Assembly (NCBI RefSeq): GCF_030268225.1
Contig: NZ_BSQG01000001.1
Span: 1,167,299 to 1,231,298, forward strand
Length of the DNA: 64,000 bases
Source: Nocardiopsis ansamitocini
Lineage (GTDB): Bacteria; Actinomycetota; Actinomycetes; Streptosporangiales; Streptosporangiaceae
Direction: 5' to 3'
Shown here: piece by piece, positions 8,692-17,607 of the stretch
How the letters are laid out: the number at the start of each line of letters is the position of its first letter
Position numbering within the stretch: the stretch's first letter is position 1
The notes under the pieces: model-generated
What the model was told of the DNA's origin: nothing
Seen by the model: the letters and a program-made list of their open reading frames with translations, nothing else
Databases searched by the model: none
Translations under genes and position numbers: made by a program

Positions 8692-9773
8692 GCACCATAT
8701 TCGGCCACGGCAGGCTCCGGCTCTACCTGTTGAAGCTGCTGGACGAGAGCCCCAAGCACGGCTACGAGATCATCAGCCTGCTGCGGGACCGGTTCTTGGG
8801 CGTCTACTCCCCTTCTCCCGGCACCATCTACCCCCGGCTCGCCCGGTTGGAGGAGGAGGGTCTGGTCACGCACGAGGAGGTGAACGGACGCAAGGTCTAC
8901 AGCCTCACCGACAAGGGACGCGAGGAACTGAACAAGCGCACCGTGGACCTCGACGAGCTTGAACGCGAGATCACCGAGTCGGTGCGCGATGTGGCCCGTA
9001 CCGTACAGCGAGACGTCCGGGACACCATCAGTCACCTGCGCGAGGAGCTCAAGTTCGCGGCCGGTGGGACGAGACGCACCACCAAGGCCAAGGCCGAGGA
9101 GAAGGAACGGGGCTCTTCCCCTGCCGGCGAGGACGTCTGGGGGCAGGCGGCCGGGGAGGAACAGGCGAAGCCGGCCGACGCTCCCCGGGAGGAGCCGACC
9201 GACAAGAACCGGGGCTCCTGGTGGAACCGCGACTGGGAGAAGCTCACCCAGGGATTGGGTTGGGGCAATGCCTGGCCCAAAGGGGGCGGGACGGGCGACC
9301 GTCCCGACTTCGAACGGACGCTGCACGACTTCGGCGACCGCGTCCGCGAGGTCGTCCGTGACGCAGGGCATGTCGGCGAGGCCGCAACCACCGATCTGCG
9401 CCGCATCCTCGACGAGACGATCGAGGTCATTCGGCGCGACGCGGCCTCGTGGGGTCCCAAGGACCCGGCGAAGACGACCGGCGAGGCCACCGGAACCGAT
9501 GGGGAGGAACCTGAGACGGTGCCCGCCCCCGAGGAGCGGTCGGCGAACAAGCAGTCGGAGAAGGGGGACGTCTGGGAGAGGGTCGCGGCAGAGGAGCCTG
9601 CGGCCACCACCGACCAGGCGGAAAACGCGCCTTTTGCCCAGCCTCCGAGTGGCGCACCCGTTGAAGGGCAGCCCGCCGAGAAGCCCACGGTGGACGAGAA
9701 CGGACCAGGGCCTTTCGCCCAGCCTCCAGCCGACACGGGCGACGCGCCCGGGCCGGACAAACGCAACCTCTGA
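8688..9773 (+). CDS. PadR-family transcriptional regulator with long disordered tail
   Basis: Residues 1-85 form a PadR winged helix (LYLLKLLDESPKHGYEIISL, then SPSPGTIYPRLARLEEEGL). A coiled segment follows to about 125. The remaining 235 residues are Glu/Lys/Pro-rich and low-complexity, with a WNRDWEKL patch, and include two APFAQPP/GPFAQPP-like repeats near the C-terminus. Ordinary PadR proteins are 110-200 residues, so this tail is unusual. The gene is coupled to the DUF4097 gene, and a TCGCGA-type repeat lies at the operon promoter. Confidence 0.88.
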   Translation: MSTIFGHGRLRLYLLKLLDESPKHGYEIISLLRDRFLGVYSPSPGTIYPRLARLEEEGLVTHEEVNGRKVYSLTDKGREELNKRTVDLDELEREITESVRDVARTVQRDVRDTISHLREELKFAAGGTRRTTKAKAEEKERGSSPAGEDVWGQAAGEEQAKPADAPREEPTDKNRGSWWNRDWEKLTQGLGWGNAWPKGGGTGDRPDFERTLHDFGDRVREVVRDAGHVGEAATTDLRRILDETIEVIRRDAASWGPKDPAKTTGEATGTDGEEPETVPAPEERSANKQSEKGDVWERVAAEEPAATTDQAENAPFAQPPSGAPVEGQPAEKPTVDENGPGPFAQPPADTGDAPGPDKRNL

Positions 9774-9793
9774 TCCACGGATCGAACCGATGG

Positions 9794-9822
9794 CAGGGGC
9801 CGGGACCCGTTCCCGGCCCCTG
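9794..9822 (+). terminator. Terminator after padR
   Basis: A perfect 12-base stem (CAGGGGCCGGGA and its complement) encloses a five-base loop just after the padR stop. Confidence 0.85.
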
Positions 9823-10011
9823 TCGTGCGAGGAACGGCCGATCCCGGTAGTGGCCGGCTCGTTATTGGGTCGGCCGCAACGGCCACCGTCCCGGACATCG
9901 GTGCAGATTCCGCCGACGACTCGACGGAGCCCGGCGACGCGCGCGAAGAGGCCGCAATGGAGACCGAGGTGGTGCGGCCGCGCAATCGGGACGTGACCTG
10001 GATGCGCACGG

Positions 10012-10464
10012 TCAGGCGATTGTCATCTCGAACCAGACCTGGCGCCCGAACGATCGGGACGGGCCGGTACCCCAGCAGGTCGCAAGCGTTTGAACCAGGG
10101 CCATTCCACGACCGAACTCAGTGTCGGGGTCGAGTTCGCGCACCGTAGGGCACTGGGCGGCGTGTCGACCGCCCTGATCGTGGACGTGGATGGTGACGGT
10201 GTCCGCCCCGCGGTACACGCGAACCTTGAGGAATCCTCCGGGTTCACCGCTGAGAGTGTGCTGGATGGCGTTCGCTGCGACTTCACTGACCAGGAGCAGC
10301 GCCGTGTCGATGAGGTCCGCGCTGAGCGGAGTGCCGGGACTCTGCCCCAAGGCCTGGTCGACGAAGCCCCTGATCCGGCTGACGTTCTCCTCGGTACCGG
10401 GGAACTCTCGCACGGCCGAATGCCCGTCCAGGCCGTCCAGCGCTTCCGGAGAAAACGTGATCAT
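10012..10464 (-). CDS. ATP-binding anti-sigma-type regulator (HATPase_c_2)
   Basis: The 150-residue protein is a stand-alone GHKL ATPase of the SpoIIAB/RsbW type. The N box reads LLVSEVAANAIQHT and the G1/G2 region DQGG and GRGMALV. No histidine-kinase dimerisation domain is present. Such proteins in actinomycetes sit beside WhiJ-like HTH and DUF397 genes, as here (divergent from 10662). A role as an anti-sigma factor or protein kinase in development is inferred; its partner is unknown. Confidence 0.85.
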   Translation of the reverse strand: MITFSPEALDGLDGHSAVREFPGTEENVSRIRGFVDQALGQSPGTPLSADLIDTALLLVSEVAANAIQHTLSGEPGGFLKVRVYRGADTVTIHVHDQGGRHAAQCPTVRELDPDTEFGRGMALVQTLATCWGTGPSRSFGRQVWFEMTIA

Positions 10465-10661
10465 TCAACCACCCTCGGTCATGCGGCCCTTCATGGATAT
10501 AACGCCGCAGGGTTTGTGGCACCTGGTCGCCATCATCCCCGTCGAGAACTTCGCGTGCAATTGCTTTCACGAATTCCCTCGAACGTTCTTTGCCAACCGC
10601 GGCGTGAAGTAGCCTTCTCTCGATCCTGGAGTCGCACCCCCTCGACCAATAAGGAGGATCG

Positions 10662-11561
10662 GTGGCTGGACGCTATAACCCGAGCGCGAGAAGGCGGCGC
10701 CTGGGAGTTGAATTGCGCCGTCTGCGAGAGCACGTCGCAATGACCGGGGAAGAGGCCGCCGAACGGATGTCGTGGTCGGGCAGCAAACTCTCCCGAATCG
10801 AGCGGGGCCAGGTATCCACCAACTCCGACGACGTACGGGACCTGCTGGAACTCTATGAAGTAGCCGACCCCGGGATCCGCCAGGCTCTTGTGCTACTGGC
10901 CCGCGAATCACGCCGACGCGGGTGGTGGCACGTCTACGGCGATGTGATGCCTGAACGGTTCGATGTCTATTTGGGCCTGGAACCGGAGGCGTGCGCACTA
11001 CGGTTCTACCATGCACAACTGGTCCCCGGACTGCTTCAGATCGAAGCGTACACACGGGCTCTGCTCGAAGCGCACCCCTCACCGGTTGAACCACGCGAGA
11101 TCAGCCGCCGCACCGAGCTCCGAATCCGCCGACAGGAGATCCTCACCCACGAGGATCCGCCAGACCTGTGGATCGTTCTGGACGAAGCGGCGATTCACCG
11201 CGTAATAGGCGGACCGAACACCATGGCCGAACAACTCCGACATTTGGCGACCTTGAGCCGAATGCAACACATAACTCTACAAGTCTTGCCATTCGATCGG
11301 GGAGCACACGCTGGACTAAACGGCGCATTCGACATCCTCGAATTCAGCGAACCGGAAGTTTATGCGCCGAGGCTGGTTCATTTGGAAAACTTGACCAGCA
11401 GCCTCTACATCGAAAAGGCTAAAGAAGTGCGGTTCTACACGGTTGCCTTCGAGCACCTGCGTACCGCCGCACTGCGCCCCGAGGAGACTCGGGTGCTCCT
11501 GGCCGAGTGCGAAGAACGCATGAGGTCCATGGCAAAGGAGCAGACATACGAAGATGAATGA
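10662..11561 (+). CDS. WhiJ-type XRE regulator with DUF5753
   Basis: This 299-residue regulator starts at GTG 10662 behind AAGGAGG. An N-terminal XRE helix-turn-helix spans about residues 12-70 (GEEAAERMSWSGSKLSRIERG). The rest matches DUF5753, with conserved FYHAQLVPGLLQIEAYTRAL and LQVLPFDRGAH. It is the classic WhiJ/Scr1-like protein encoded with a small DUF397 protein and a GHKL ATPase. In Streptomyces these clusters tune development and have been likened to toxin-antitoxin modules. The first gene of a two-gene transcript. Confidence 0.88.
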   Translation: MAGRYNPSARRRRLGVELRRLREHVAMTGEEAAERMSWSGSKLSRIERGQVSTNSDDVRDLLELYEVADPGIRQALVLLARESRRRGWWHVYGDVMPERFDVYLGLEPEACALRFYHAQLVPGLLQIEAYTRALLEAHPSPVEPREISRRTELRIRRQEILTHEDPPDLWIVLDEAAIHRVIGGPNTMAEQLRHLATLSRMQHITLQVLPFDRGAHAGLNGAFDILEFSEPEVYAPRLVHLENLTSSLYIEKAKEVRFYTVAFEHLRTAALRPEETRVLLAECEERMRSMAKEQTYEDE

Positions 11562-11576
11562 GGAAGGGAGCGCGGG

Positions 11577-11777
11577 ATGCCCGCGTTTGAAACGGAAGGC
11601 GCCCAATGGCGCACGAGCACCTACAGCGGCACCGGAGGGGGGCAGTGCGTGGAAGTCGCGGACACAGGTGACGCCATGGGCGTCCGCGACTCGAAAATCC
11701 CTGAAGGCGTCACCCTGAGCTTCCCCGCTGGGGCATGGGCAGTCTTCACCGAGGCCGCCGCCCACGGCGCGCTTTAG
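11577..11777 (+). CDS. DUF397 small protein
   Basis: The 66-residue protein begins 15 bases after the WhiJ-type gene. It has the DUF397 core W-RTSTYSGTGGGQCVEVAD, then VRDSKIPEG and a Phe/Trp-rich C-terminus (PAGAWAVFTEAA). DUF397 proteins pair specifically with the neighbouring DUF5753 regulator. No enzymatic motif is seen. Confidence 0.9.
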   Translation: MPAFETEGAQWRTSTYSGTGGGQCVEVADTGDAMGVRDSKIPEGVTLSFPAGAWAVFTEAAAHGAL

Positions 11778-11869
11778 GTTCTGTCGCGCGACGAACGGGT
11801 GGACCGCGGCATCAGAACGGGGGACGCCCCCTTCCGATGCGACCGCAACGCGGCCGACCCCCTGACGTA

Positions 11870-11908
11870 AACCGATCCGGAGCGGGCGACCCCTGCTCCG
11901 GATCGGTT
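11870..11908. terminator. Bidirectional terminator between DUF397 and malic enzyme
   Basis: A 14-base perfect stem (AACCGATCCGGAGC and its complement) with an 11-base loop sits between two convergent genes and can stop transcription from both sides. Confidence 0.85.
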
Positions 11909-11927
11909 ACGGTGAAGAACCGAATGA

Positions 11928-13106
11928 CTACAGCCGGACAACACCGTCCTTGCGTGCCTGCTCGGCAACAGCCTTGGCAACAGCCGGGACGACACGGGGG
12001 TCGAACGGGCTCGGAATGATGTACTCGGGGCTGAGGTCGTCACCCACGAGGTCGGCCAGCGCGTTGGCCGCGGCCAGCTTCATCGCCTCGGTGATGTCGG
12101 TTGCCCGGACGTCCAGCGCCCCCCGGAACACCCCGGGAAAGGCCAACACGTTGTTGATCTGGTTGGGGAAGTCGCTGCGCCCGGTCGCCACGACGGCCGC
12201 ATACCGGCGCGCGACGTCGGGATGCACTTCGGGGTTGGGGTTGGCCATGGCGCAGATGATGGCGTTCTTGGCCATGGTCGCCACGACCGACTCGGGCACC
12301 TCCCCGGAAGAGAGGCCGATGAAGACGTCCGCTCCGGCCAACGCGGTCTCGATGGAGCCCTGAAGCCCCGCCTTGTTGCTGATCGCCGCGAGCTCGGCCT
12401 TCTGCTCGTTCAGCCCGTCGCGACCGGCGTAGATGAGGCCCTTGCTGTCCGCGACGGCGAGATCTCCGATCCCTGCCTGGATCAGCATCCGCGATACGGC
12501 CAGACCGGAGGCACCCGCGCCGGAAACAACCGCCCGCAGGTCGCCGAGTTCACGCCCTGTCACCCGAGCCGCATTGCGCATGGCGGCCAGGGCCACGATG
12601 GCTGTGCCGTGCTGGTCGTCGTGGAAAACCGGGATGTCCAGCAGCTCCCGCAGCCGCCGCTCGACCTCGAAGCAGCGCGGAGCGGAGATGTCCTCCAGGT
12701 TGATCCCGCCGAAGGACGGTGCCATCCGCGCCACTGTCTCGACGATCTGGTCGACGTCGGTGCAGGCGAGGGCGACGGGGACGGAGTCGAGACCGGAGAA
12801 CTGCTTGAAAAGCAGAGACTTGCCCTCCATGACCGGCAGGGATGCCTCCGGACCGATGTCGCCCAGACCGAGGACCGCGGTGCCGTCGGTGACAACGGCG
12901 ACGACCTTGCTCTTCCAGGTGTAGGTGTCGACGAGCTCCGGAGTCTCGGCGATGGCGGAGCAGACGCGGGCCACTCCGGGCGTGTAGGCGAGGGCGAGGC
13001 CCTCGTGGTCGGTGATCTCGACGGAGGAGTGGACCTCAAGCTTTCCACCCCTGTGCAGGGCGAATGCCGGATCCTCGTCGAGATGGGAATAGCGGTCGCT
13101 GGTCAA
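11928..13106 (-). CDS. NAD(P)-dependent malic enzyme
   Basis: The 392-residue enzyme oxidatively decarboxylates malate to pyruvate, linking the TCA cycle to pyruvate and redox supply. The malic N-domain includes HEGLALAYTPGVARVC, and the NAD domain carries SGAGASGLAVSRML. DDQHGTA and the FPNQINNVLAFPGVFRGALD segment are family hallmarks. The length fits short bacterial malic enzymes without a phosphotransacetylase tail. The start is TTG 13106 with GAGGGG about 10 bases upstream; no better start lies in the ORF. Cofactor preference cannot be read from sequence. Confidence 0.93.
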   Translation of the reverse strand: MTSDRYSHLDEDPAFALHRGGKLEVHSSVEITDHEGLALAYTPGVARVCSAIAETPELVDTYTWKSKVVAVVTDGTAVLGLGDIGPEASLPVMEGKSLLFKQFSGLDSVPVALACTDVDQIVETVARMAPSFGGINLEDISAPRCFEVERRLRELLDIPVFHDDQHGTAIVALAAMRNAARVTGRELGDLRAVVSGAGASGLAVSRMLIQAGIGDLAVADSKGLIYAGRDGLNEQKAELAAISNKAGLQGSIETALAGADVFIGLSSGEVPESVVATMAKNAIICAMANPNPEVHPDVARRYAAVVATGRSDFPNQINNVLAFPGVFRGALDVRATDITEAMKLAAANALADLVGDDLSPEYIIPSPFDPRVVPAVAKAVAEQARKDGVVRL

Positions 13107-13289
13107 CTGAAAACCCCTCGATTGTCATGCGCGTTCACGTCGGCCATGACCTGAACGGCCTGCGTTGGAGAAGCAGCGGGCGGAGAAGGGTGCTAGGGGA
13201 GGCCAGCCGCATCCGGGTCGATACGAATCGGTGCCGGCGGCCTGTCTCCGCGGTGCTCGTACAAGCGTGGCGCTGCTGGTGTCACGGGG

Positions 13290-13319
13290 TTGACCCGTTA
13301 CACAATCATCTCATAACGG
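13290..13319 (+). promoter_or_regulatory. Promoter for the glutamate-type ABC operon
   Basis: TTGACC at 13290-13295 and TAACGG at 13314-13319 are spaced 18 bases (17 if ATAACG is used). The start codon is 145 bases further on, leaving a leader of roughly 135 bases with no recognised riboswitch. This explains the 357-base gap before the binding-protein gene. Confidence 0.5.
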
Positions 13320-13463
13320 TGACCGCAGGCACATGCCGAGTCCGCAACGATGGTCCACCGCGCTATCCGCGCTCAGTCGTTCGTTGTGCGCCGAACCGAG
13401 AACACCGGTCAACTCGCCGCACGCGGATGGCAGCCTTATACGCTGGAAAAAGAGGAGACAGAC

Positions 13464-14417
13464 GTGAAGGACCTCTGGAACGCACCGGACCCCGAGGCCC
13501 TCCCGGGCCACCGCCCGACAGCCGCTGCTTCCCGGCTCCGTCTCCCCGCGCTGGCCGCCGCGCCATTGGCGTTGATGCTCACGTTGAGCGCCTGCGGTGG
13601 CAGCGATGAGGAGCAGACGCCCGCCGAGCAGGTCGAGGCCGACGACGAACTGGCCGCTCTCGTGCCGGACGACCTCGCCGAGAAGGGCGTCGTCACGATC
13701 GGCGTGGAGAGCGCCTACCCGCCCGGCGAGTTCCTGGACACCGACGGTACGACCGTTATCGGCTTCAACGTGGAGCTGTACGACGCCGCCATGGCCAAGC
13801 TCGGGCTGACCACCGACTGGCAATCGGCACCGTTCGACGCCATCATCACGGGTGTCACCTCAAACAAGTACGACGTCGGCGTCTCTTCCTTCACCATCAA
13901 CGCCGAACGGCTTGAGCAGGTGAACATGGTGAGCTACTTCAACGTGGGCACCCAGTGGTTCGGCCTGGCAGGCAACCCCAACGACGTCGACCCCGACGAC
14001 GCCTGCGGCAAGAGTGTCGCTGTGCAGTCGGGCACGGTGCAGGTCGAGGACATCGAAGCGCGTTCCGAAGCGTGTGAGGAGGACGGCAAGGACCCGATCT
14101 CGATCCAGCAGTACGAGGACCAGACGCTGGCCACCAACTCGGTGGTGTCGGGCCAGAACGACGCCAGCCTGGCCGACCTCCCCGTCTCGGGTTACGCCAT
14201 CAGCCAGACCGGCGACAAGCTGGAGACCTACGGCGAGCAGTACGAGGCCGCCCCCTACGGCGTGGTCGTACCGAAGGACGAGACCGAGCTGGCCGAGGCG
14301 GTGCGAGCCGCCTACGCGTCGATCATCGAGGACGGTACTTACGCCGAGATCCTCGACAAGTGGGACATCGCCAACGGCGCCATCGAAACCCCCGAAGTCA
14401 ACCCGAGCGTTGGATAG
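13464..14417 (+). CDS. Amino-acid ABC transporter substrate-binding lipoprotein
   Basis: The 317-residue protein starts at GTG 13464 with AGAGGAG six bases upstream. A signal peptide ends in the lipobox LSAC with Cys44 as the lipidated residue. The mature part is a family-3 solute-binding protein (VTIGVESAYPPGEFL, NVELYDAAMAKLGL, WQSAPFDAIITGVTSNKYDVG). It should sit outside the membrane and deliver a polar amino acid, likely glutamate or glutamine, to the permease encoded 10 bases downstream. The ligand is an inference from family and operon. Confidence 0.9.
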   Translation: MKDLWNAPDPEALPGHRPTAAASRLRLPALAAAPLALMLTLSACGGSDEEQTPAEQVEADDELAALVPDDLAEKGVVTIGVESAYPPGEFLDTDGTTVIGFNVELYDAAMAKLGLTTDWQSAPFDAIITGVTSNKYDVGVSSFTINAERLEQVNMVSYFNVGTQWFGLAGNPNDVDPDDACGKSVAVQSGTVQVEDIEARSEACEEDGKDPISIQQYEDQTLATNSVVSGQNDASLADLPVSGYAISQTGDKLETYGEQYEAAPYGVVVPKDETELAEAVRAAYASIIEDGTYAEILDKWDIANGAIETPEVNPSVG

Positions 14418-14426
14418 TAGACCCCC

Positions 14427-15389
14427 GTGAGCAACGACCACCCCCGGCCGGCGGAGACCCCGTCGGCCGGGTCATCAATGCCAGAACCGATCAGGGCGAT
14501 TCCCGTCCGTTATCCGGGACGCTGGGTGGCGTCCGCGTTCATCCTGCTCCTGAGCGCGATGTTCGTGCACATGTTGATCACCAACGAGGTGTTCAACTGG
14601 CCGTTCATGTTCGAGAACATGTTCATCGAACCGGTCCTGATCGGCGTGCGAACGACTCTCGTCCTGACCGTGCTGGCCATGGTCATCGGCGTGCTGATCG
14701 GCATCATCGTCGCTGTGATGCGCCTGTCGGGCAATCCGGTACTGGCCGGTGTGGGCTGGGTCTACACCTGGTTCTTCCGGGCTGTCCCCCGTCTGGTGCT
14801 GTGTGTTCTCTTCGGCAACCTCGGCGTGCTCTACAGCACGATCGACCTGGGACTGCCCTTCGACAATTACTGGATGCCGCTGCTGGGCATGAGCGGCGAC
14901 GCCCGCTTCCTCAGCTTCGAGACACGCGACATCCTCACCGCTTTCGTCGCGGCGCTTCTGGCTCTTGCCTTGTCCGAGGGCGCCTACATGGCCGAGATCG
15001 TGCGGGCCGGCCTGCAGTCGGTGGACAAGGGTCAGACCGAAGCCGCTCAGGCGTTGGGCATGTCGCGGACCAAGGTCCTGCGCCGGATCACCCTGCCCCA
15101 GGCGCTGCGAGTGATCGTGCCGCCCACCGGCAACGAGACGACGGCAATGCTCAAGGACACGTCACTGGTGGCCTATGTTCCGCTGACCACCGAGTTGTGG
15201 TTCCAGTTGCAGACGGTCGGCAACCGGGTCTTCGACCCGTTCCCGATGCTCGTCGCCGCCTGCATCTGGTACCTGGCCATCACCAGTGTCTTCATGTTCG
15301 GTCAGTACTTCCTGGAACGCTCATTCACCAAGGGCGACCGGCAGGCACAGGCGGGGCTGAAGATGTTGCAGGCCAAGACCGGGAACTAG
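14427..15389 (+). CDS. Amino-acid ABC transporter permease
   Basis: The 320-residue membrane protein belongs to the HisM/GluC family. Several hydrophobic helices follow a 30-residue cytosolic N-terminus. The EAA loop contacting the ATPase is EAAQALGMSRTKVLRRITLP, around residue 210. The start is GTG 14427. Only one permease gene is present, so a homodimeric channel is likely, unlike GluABCD systems with two permeases. It is flanked by its binding protein and ATPase in a tight operon. Confidence 0.92.
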   Translation: MSNDHPRPAETPSAGSSMPEPIRAIPVRYPGRWVASAFILLLSAMFVHMLITNEVFNWPFMFENMFIEPVLIGVRTTLVLTVLAMVIGVLIGIIVAVMRLSGNPVLAGVGWVYTWFFRAVPRLVLCVLFGNLGVLYSTIDLGLPFDNYWMPLLGMSGDARFLSFETRDILTAFVAALLALALSEGAYMAEIVRAGLQSVDKGQTEAAQALGMSRTKVLRRITLPQALRVIVPPTGNETTAMLKDTSLVAYVPLTTELWFQLQTVGNRVFDPFPMLVAACIWYLAITSVFMFGQYFLERSFTKGDRQAQAGLKMLQAKTGN

Positions 15390-15404
15390 CGGGAGGCGCG
15401 AGCA

Positions 15405-16193
15405 GTGACAGAAGAGAACGCCCCCGCGGCCGATGAGCGCATGGTCGTGGCGGAGAACGTGCACAAGTCCTTCGGCCGGCTGGAGGTCCTGCGCGGAATC
15501 GATTTGGAGGTCCGGCGCGGGGAGGTGATGTGCGTGGTGGGCCCTTCCGGATCGGGCAAATCCACGTTCCTGCGCTGTGTCAACCACCTGGAGAAGATCA
15601 ACGCCGGACGCCTCTGGGTGAACGGCGAACTGATGGGGTACCGGCAGAAGGGCGCCAAGCTCTACGAGTTGCGCGAATCCGAGGTCGCGGCGCAACGGAG
15701 GGAGATCGGCATGGTCTTCCAACGCTTCAACCTGTTTCCGCACATGTCGGTCGTGGGCAACGTGATGGAGGCTCCCGTCCAGGTCAGGCGGACACCTCGG
15801 GCCGAGGCCAAGGCGACGGCACTTGAACTGCTGGACCGGGTCGGTCTGGCCGACAAGGCGGAGTCCTACCCCGGGCAGTTGTCGGGCGGGCAGCAACAAC
15901 GGGTGGCGATCGCGCGGGCGCTGGCGATGAGCCCGTCTCTGATGCTGTTCGACGAGCCCACCAGTGCGCTGGACCCCGAACTCGTCGGTGAGGTCCTCGA
16001 TGTGATGAAGGACCTCGCCCGCGACGGCATGACCATGGTCGTGGTGACCCACGAGATGGGGTTCGCCCGCGAGGTGGGCGACTCCCTGGTGTTCATGGAC
16101 GGCGGCGTGGTCGTGGAGTCGGGCGAGCCCCGGGAAGTACTCACCAACCCGCAGCACGAACGGACCAAGGCGTTTTTGTCGAAGGTCTTCTGA
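15405..16193 (+). CDS. Amino-acid ABC transporter ATP-binding protein
   Basis: The 262-residue ATPase is of the GlnQ/GluA type. Walker A is GPSGSGKST near residue 46, the signature [15 protein letters not shown] near 160, Walker [15 protein letters not shown] near 180, and the H-loop [13 protein letters not shown] near 207. A 20-residue insertion after Walker A ([21 protein letters not shown]) matches amino-acid importer ATPases. It powers uptake through the permease encoded 15 bases upstream. Confidence 0.95.
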   Translation: MTEENAPAADERMVVAENVHKSFGRLEVLRGIDLEVRRGEVMCVVGPSGSGKSTFLRCVNHLEKINAGRLWVNGELMGYRQKGAKLYELRESEVAAQRREIGMVFQRFNLFPHMSVVGNVMEAPVQVRRTPRAEAKATALELLDRVGLADKAESYPGQLSGGQQQRVAIARALAMSPSLMLFDEPTSALDPELVGEVLDVMKDLARDGMTMVVVTHEMGFAREVGDSLVFMDGGVVVESGEPREVLTNPQHERTKAFLSKVF

Positions 16194-16217
16194 ACGGGCT
16201 TCGCCGTTCGGCCTCTC

Positions 16218-16260
16218 AACGGCCGTGGACCACCCGCCCCATGGGTGGACCACGGCCGTT
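16218..16260 (+). terminator. Terminator of the ABC operon
   Basis: An 18-base inverted repeat starting AACGGCCGTGG, with one mismatch and a short loop, lies 25 bases after the ATPase stop. Confidence 0.8.
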
Positions 16261-16351
16261 CCTCCGTGCGGAGCTCCTGAGCAAGCGAAGGACCACTGGG
16301 CTAGCGTGACCGGCGGAAGTATTCGTTTTCGTCCGCAGTAGTGAGGCACCC

Positions 16352-16843
16352 GTGATCCGCTTTGCCCGCCCCGATGACGTCCCCGTTATCCACCAGCTCG
16401 TCCGCGATCTCGCGGAGTACGAGAAAGAGCCCGATGCCGCCGTGGCCACCGAGGCGGACTTCACGGCTGCCCTCTTCGGGGAGCATCCTGCGGCTTTCGC
16501 CCACATCGCCGAACACACCGAGGCCGACGGCACTGTCGTAGCGGCCGGTTTCGCGCTGTGGTTCCGCAACTTCTCCACCTGGACGGGCAAGCACGGGATC
16601 TACCTGGAGGACCTGTACGTGCGTCCCGAAATGCGCGGCCACGGCTACGGCAAGGCCCTGCTTGCGGAACTGGCCCGGACCTGCGTCGAGCGGGGCTACC
16701 AGCGTCTGGAGTGGTCGGTGCTGGACTGGAATCGACCGTCCATCGACTTCTACGACAGCCTGGGCGCCGTACCGATGAAGGGGTGGACGGTGTACCGGCT
16801 GCACGGTGCCGCGCTCGACGGGCTGGGACGCGGGGGCAGCTGA
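16352..16843 (+). CDS. GNAT-family N-acetyltransferase
   Basis: The 163-residue protein has the GNAT fold. The acetyl-CoA loop reads LYVRPEMRGHGYGKALLAEL near residue 88-107. ALWFRNFSTWTGKHGIYLED and WNRPSIDFYDSLGA resemble the spermidine/diamine acetyltransferase branch. The start is GTG 16352. The true acceptor is unknown. It is a single-gene unit between two unrelated operons. Confidence 0.88.
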   Translation: MIRFARPDDVPVIHQLVRDLAEYEKEPDAAVATEADFTAALFGEHPAAFAHIAEHTEADGTVVAAGFALWFRNFSTWTGKHGIYLEDLYVRPEMRGHGYGKALLAELARTCVERGYQRLEWSVLDWNRPSIDFYDSLGAVPMKGWTVYRLHGAALDGLGRGGS

Positions 16844-17181
16844 GTTCCACACCTGCGGGCCCGGGCACCAACTCCGCAGGGGAAAGCGGCCGTCGTTGCG
16901 CTGCACGGGGAGGAGCCGGTGTGTGGCTTCCGGGCGGTTTCGCCGCCAACGGGACCCGAGAGGGGCCGGCAGCGGTTCGACGCGGCCGGCGCCTCTGAAG
17001 CGGAGCACCGGGACCGGCGTGTCGGCATCGTCGCGCAGCACCGCACCTGTCCGGTGAGCCGGCCTGGGCAAACACCGCGAGACCACCAAAGCGGGACACG
17101 GCTGTGACGCAGGTGCGCGGGACAAGGGGTTAACAGGATAGATTGCTCCCAAGCGCCAATCTCGCTTCCCTAAGGAGGGAC
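16844..17181 (+). other. Intergenic region before the anti-sigma gene
   Basis: The 338 bases carry a weak hairpin at 16852-16880 (seven-base stem) that could end the GNAT transcript. The last 80 bases must hold the promoter of the anti-sigma/sigma pair, but I could not assign a confident -10/-35 or a SigF-type consensus. Confidence 0.4.
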
Positions 17182-17607
17182 GTGACCGAAGACACCGCTG
17201 TGCCGACGGCAGACGCGATGGGTGTACGGGATGCGGTAACCGTTCGCATGCCCGCAGACAGCGCCTATCTGTCCGTACTGCGCACGGCAACAGCTGGTCT
17301 CGCGGCCAGGCTCGATTTCACTCTCGACGAGATCGAAGATCTCCGCATCGGAGTGGACGAGGCGTGCGCGATGTTGCTGTCGCAGGCGCTGCCCGGCACT
17401 GACTTGACCACCGAATTCGAACTCACCGGTGACGGCATGCGCATCAGCGTGTCGGTTCTGACCGCGGACGGCAGGCTCCCGGCCCGTGACACCTTCGCCT
17501 GGACGGTTCTCTCCGCCCTGGCCGGCGACGTCGACGCCGCGGTCGGCCCTGACGACCGGGTTTCCATCGTCCTGCACAAACGCCGCGACGTGGTGGAGTC
17601 GGCGTGA
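17182..17607 (+). CDS. Anti-sigma factor (RsbW/UsfX-type ATPase)
   Basis: The 141-residue protein is a divergent GHKL ATPase. An RMPADSAYLSVLRTATAGLA opening and LDEIEDLRIGVDEACAML (N box) mark the RsbW/SpoIIAB class. The start is GTG 17182; AAGGAGG sits only three bases away, which is tight, but later in-frame starts have no site. Its stop overlaps the start of the sigma-factor gene by GTGA, so it almost certainly sequesters that sigma factor. No anti-anti-sigma gene is adjacent. Confidence 0.88.
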   Translation: MTEDTAVPTADAMGVRDAVTVRMPADSAYLSVLRTATAGLAARLDFTLDEIEDLRIGVDEACAMLLSQALPGTDLTTEFELTGDGMRISVSVLTADGRLPARDTFAWTVLSALAGDVDAAVGPDDRVSIVLHKRRDVVESA

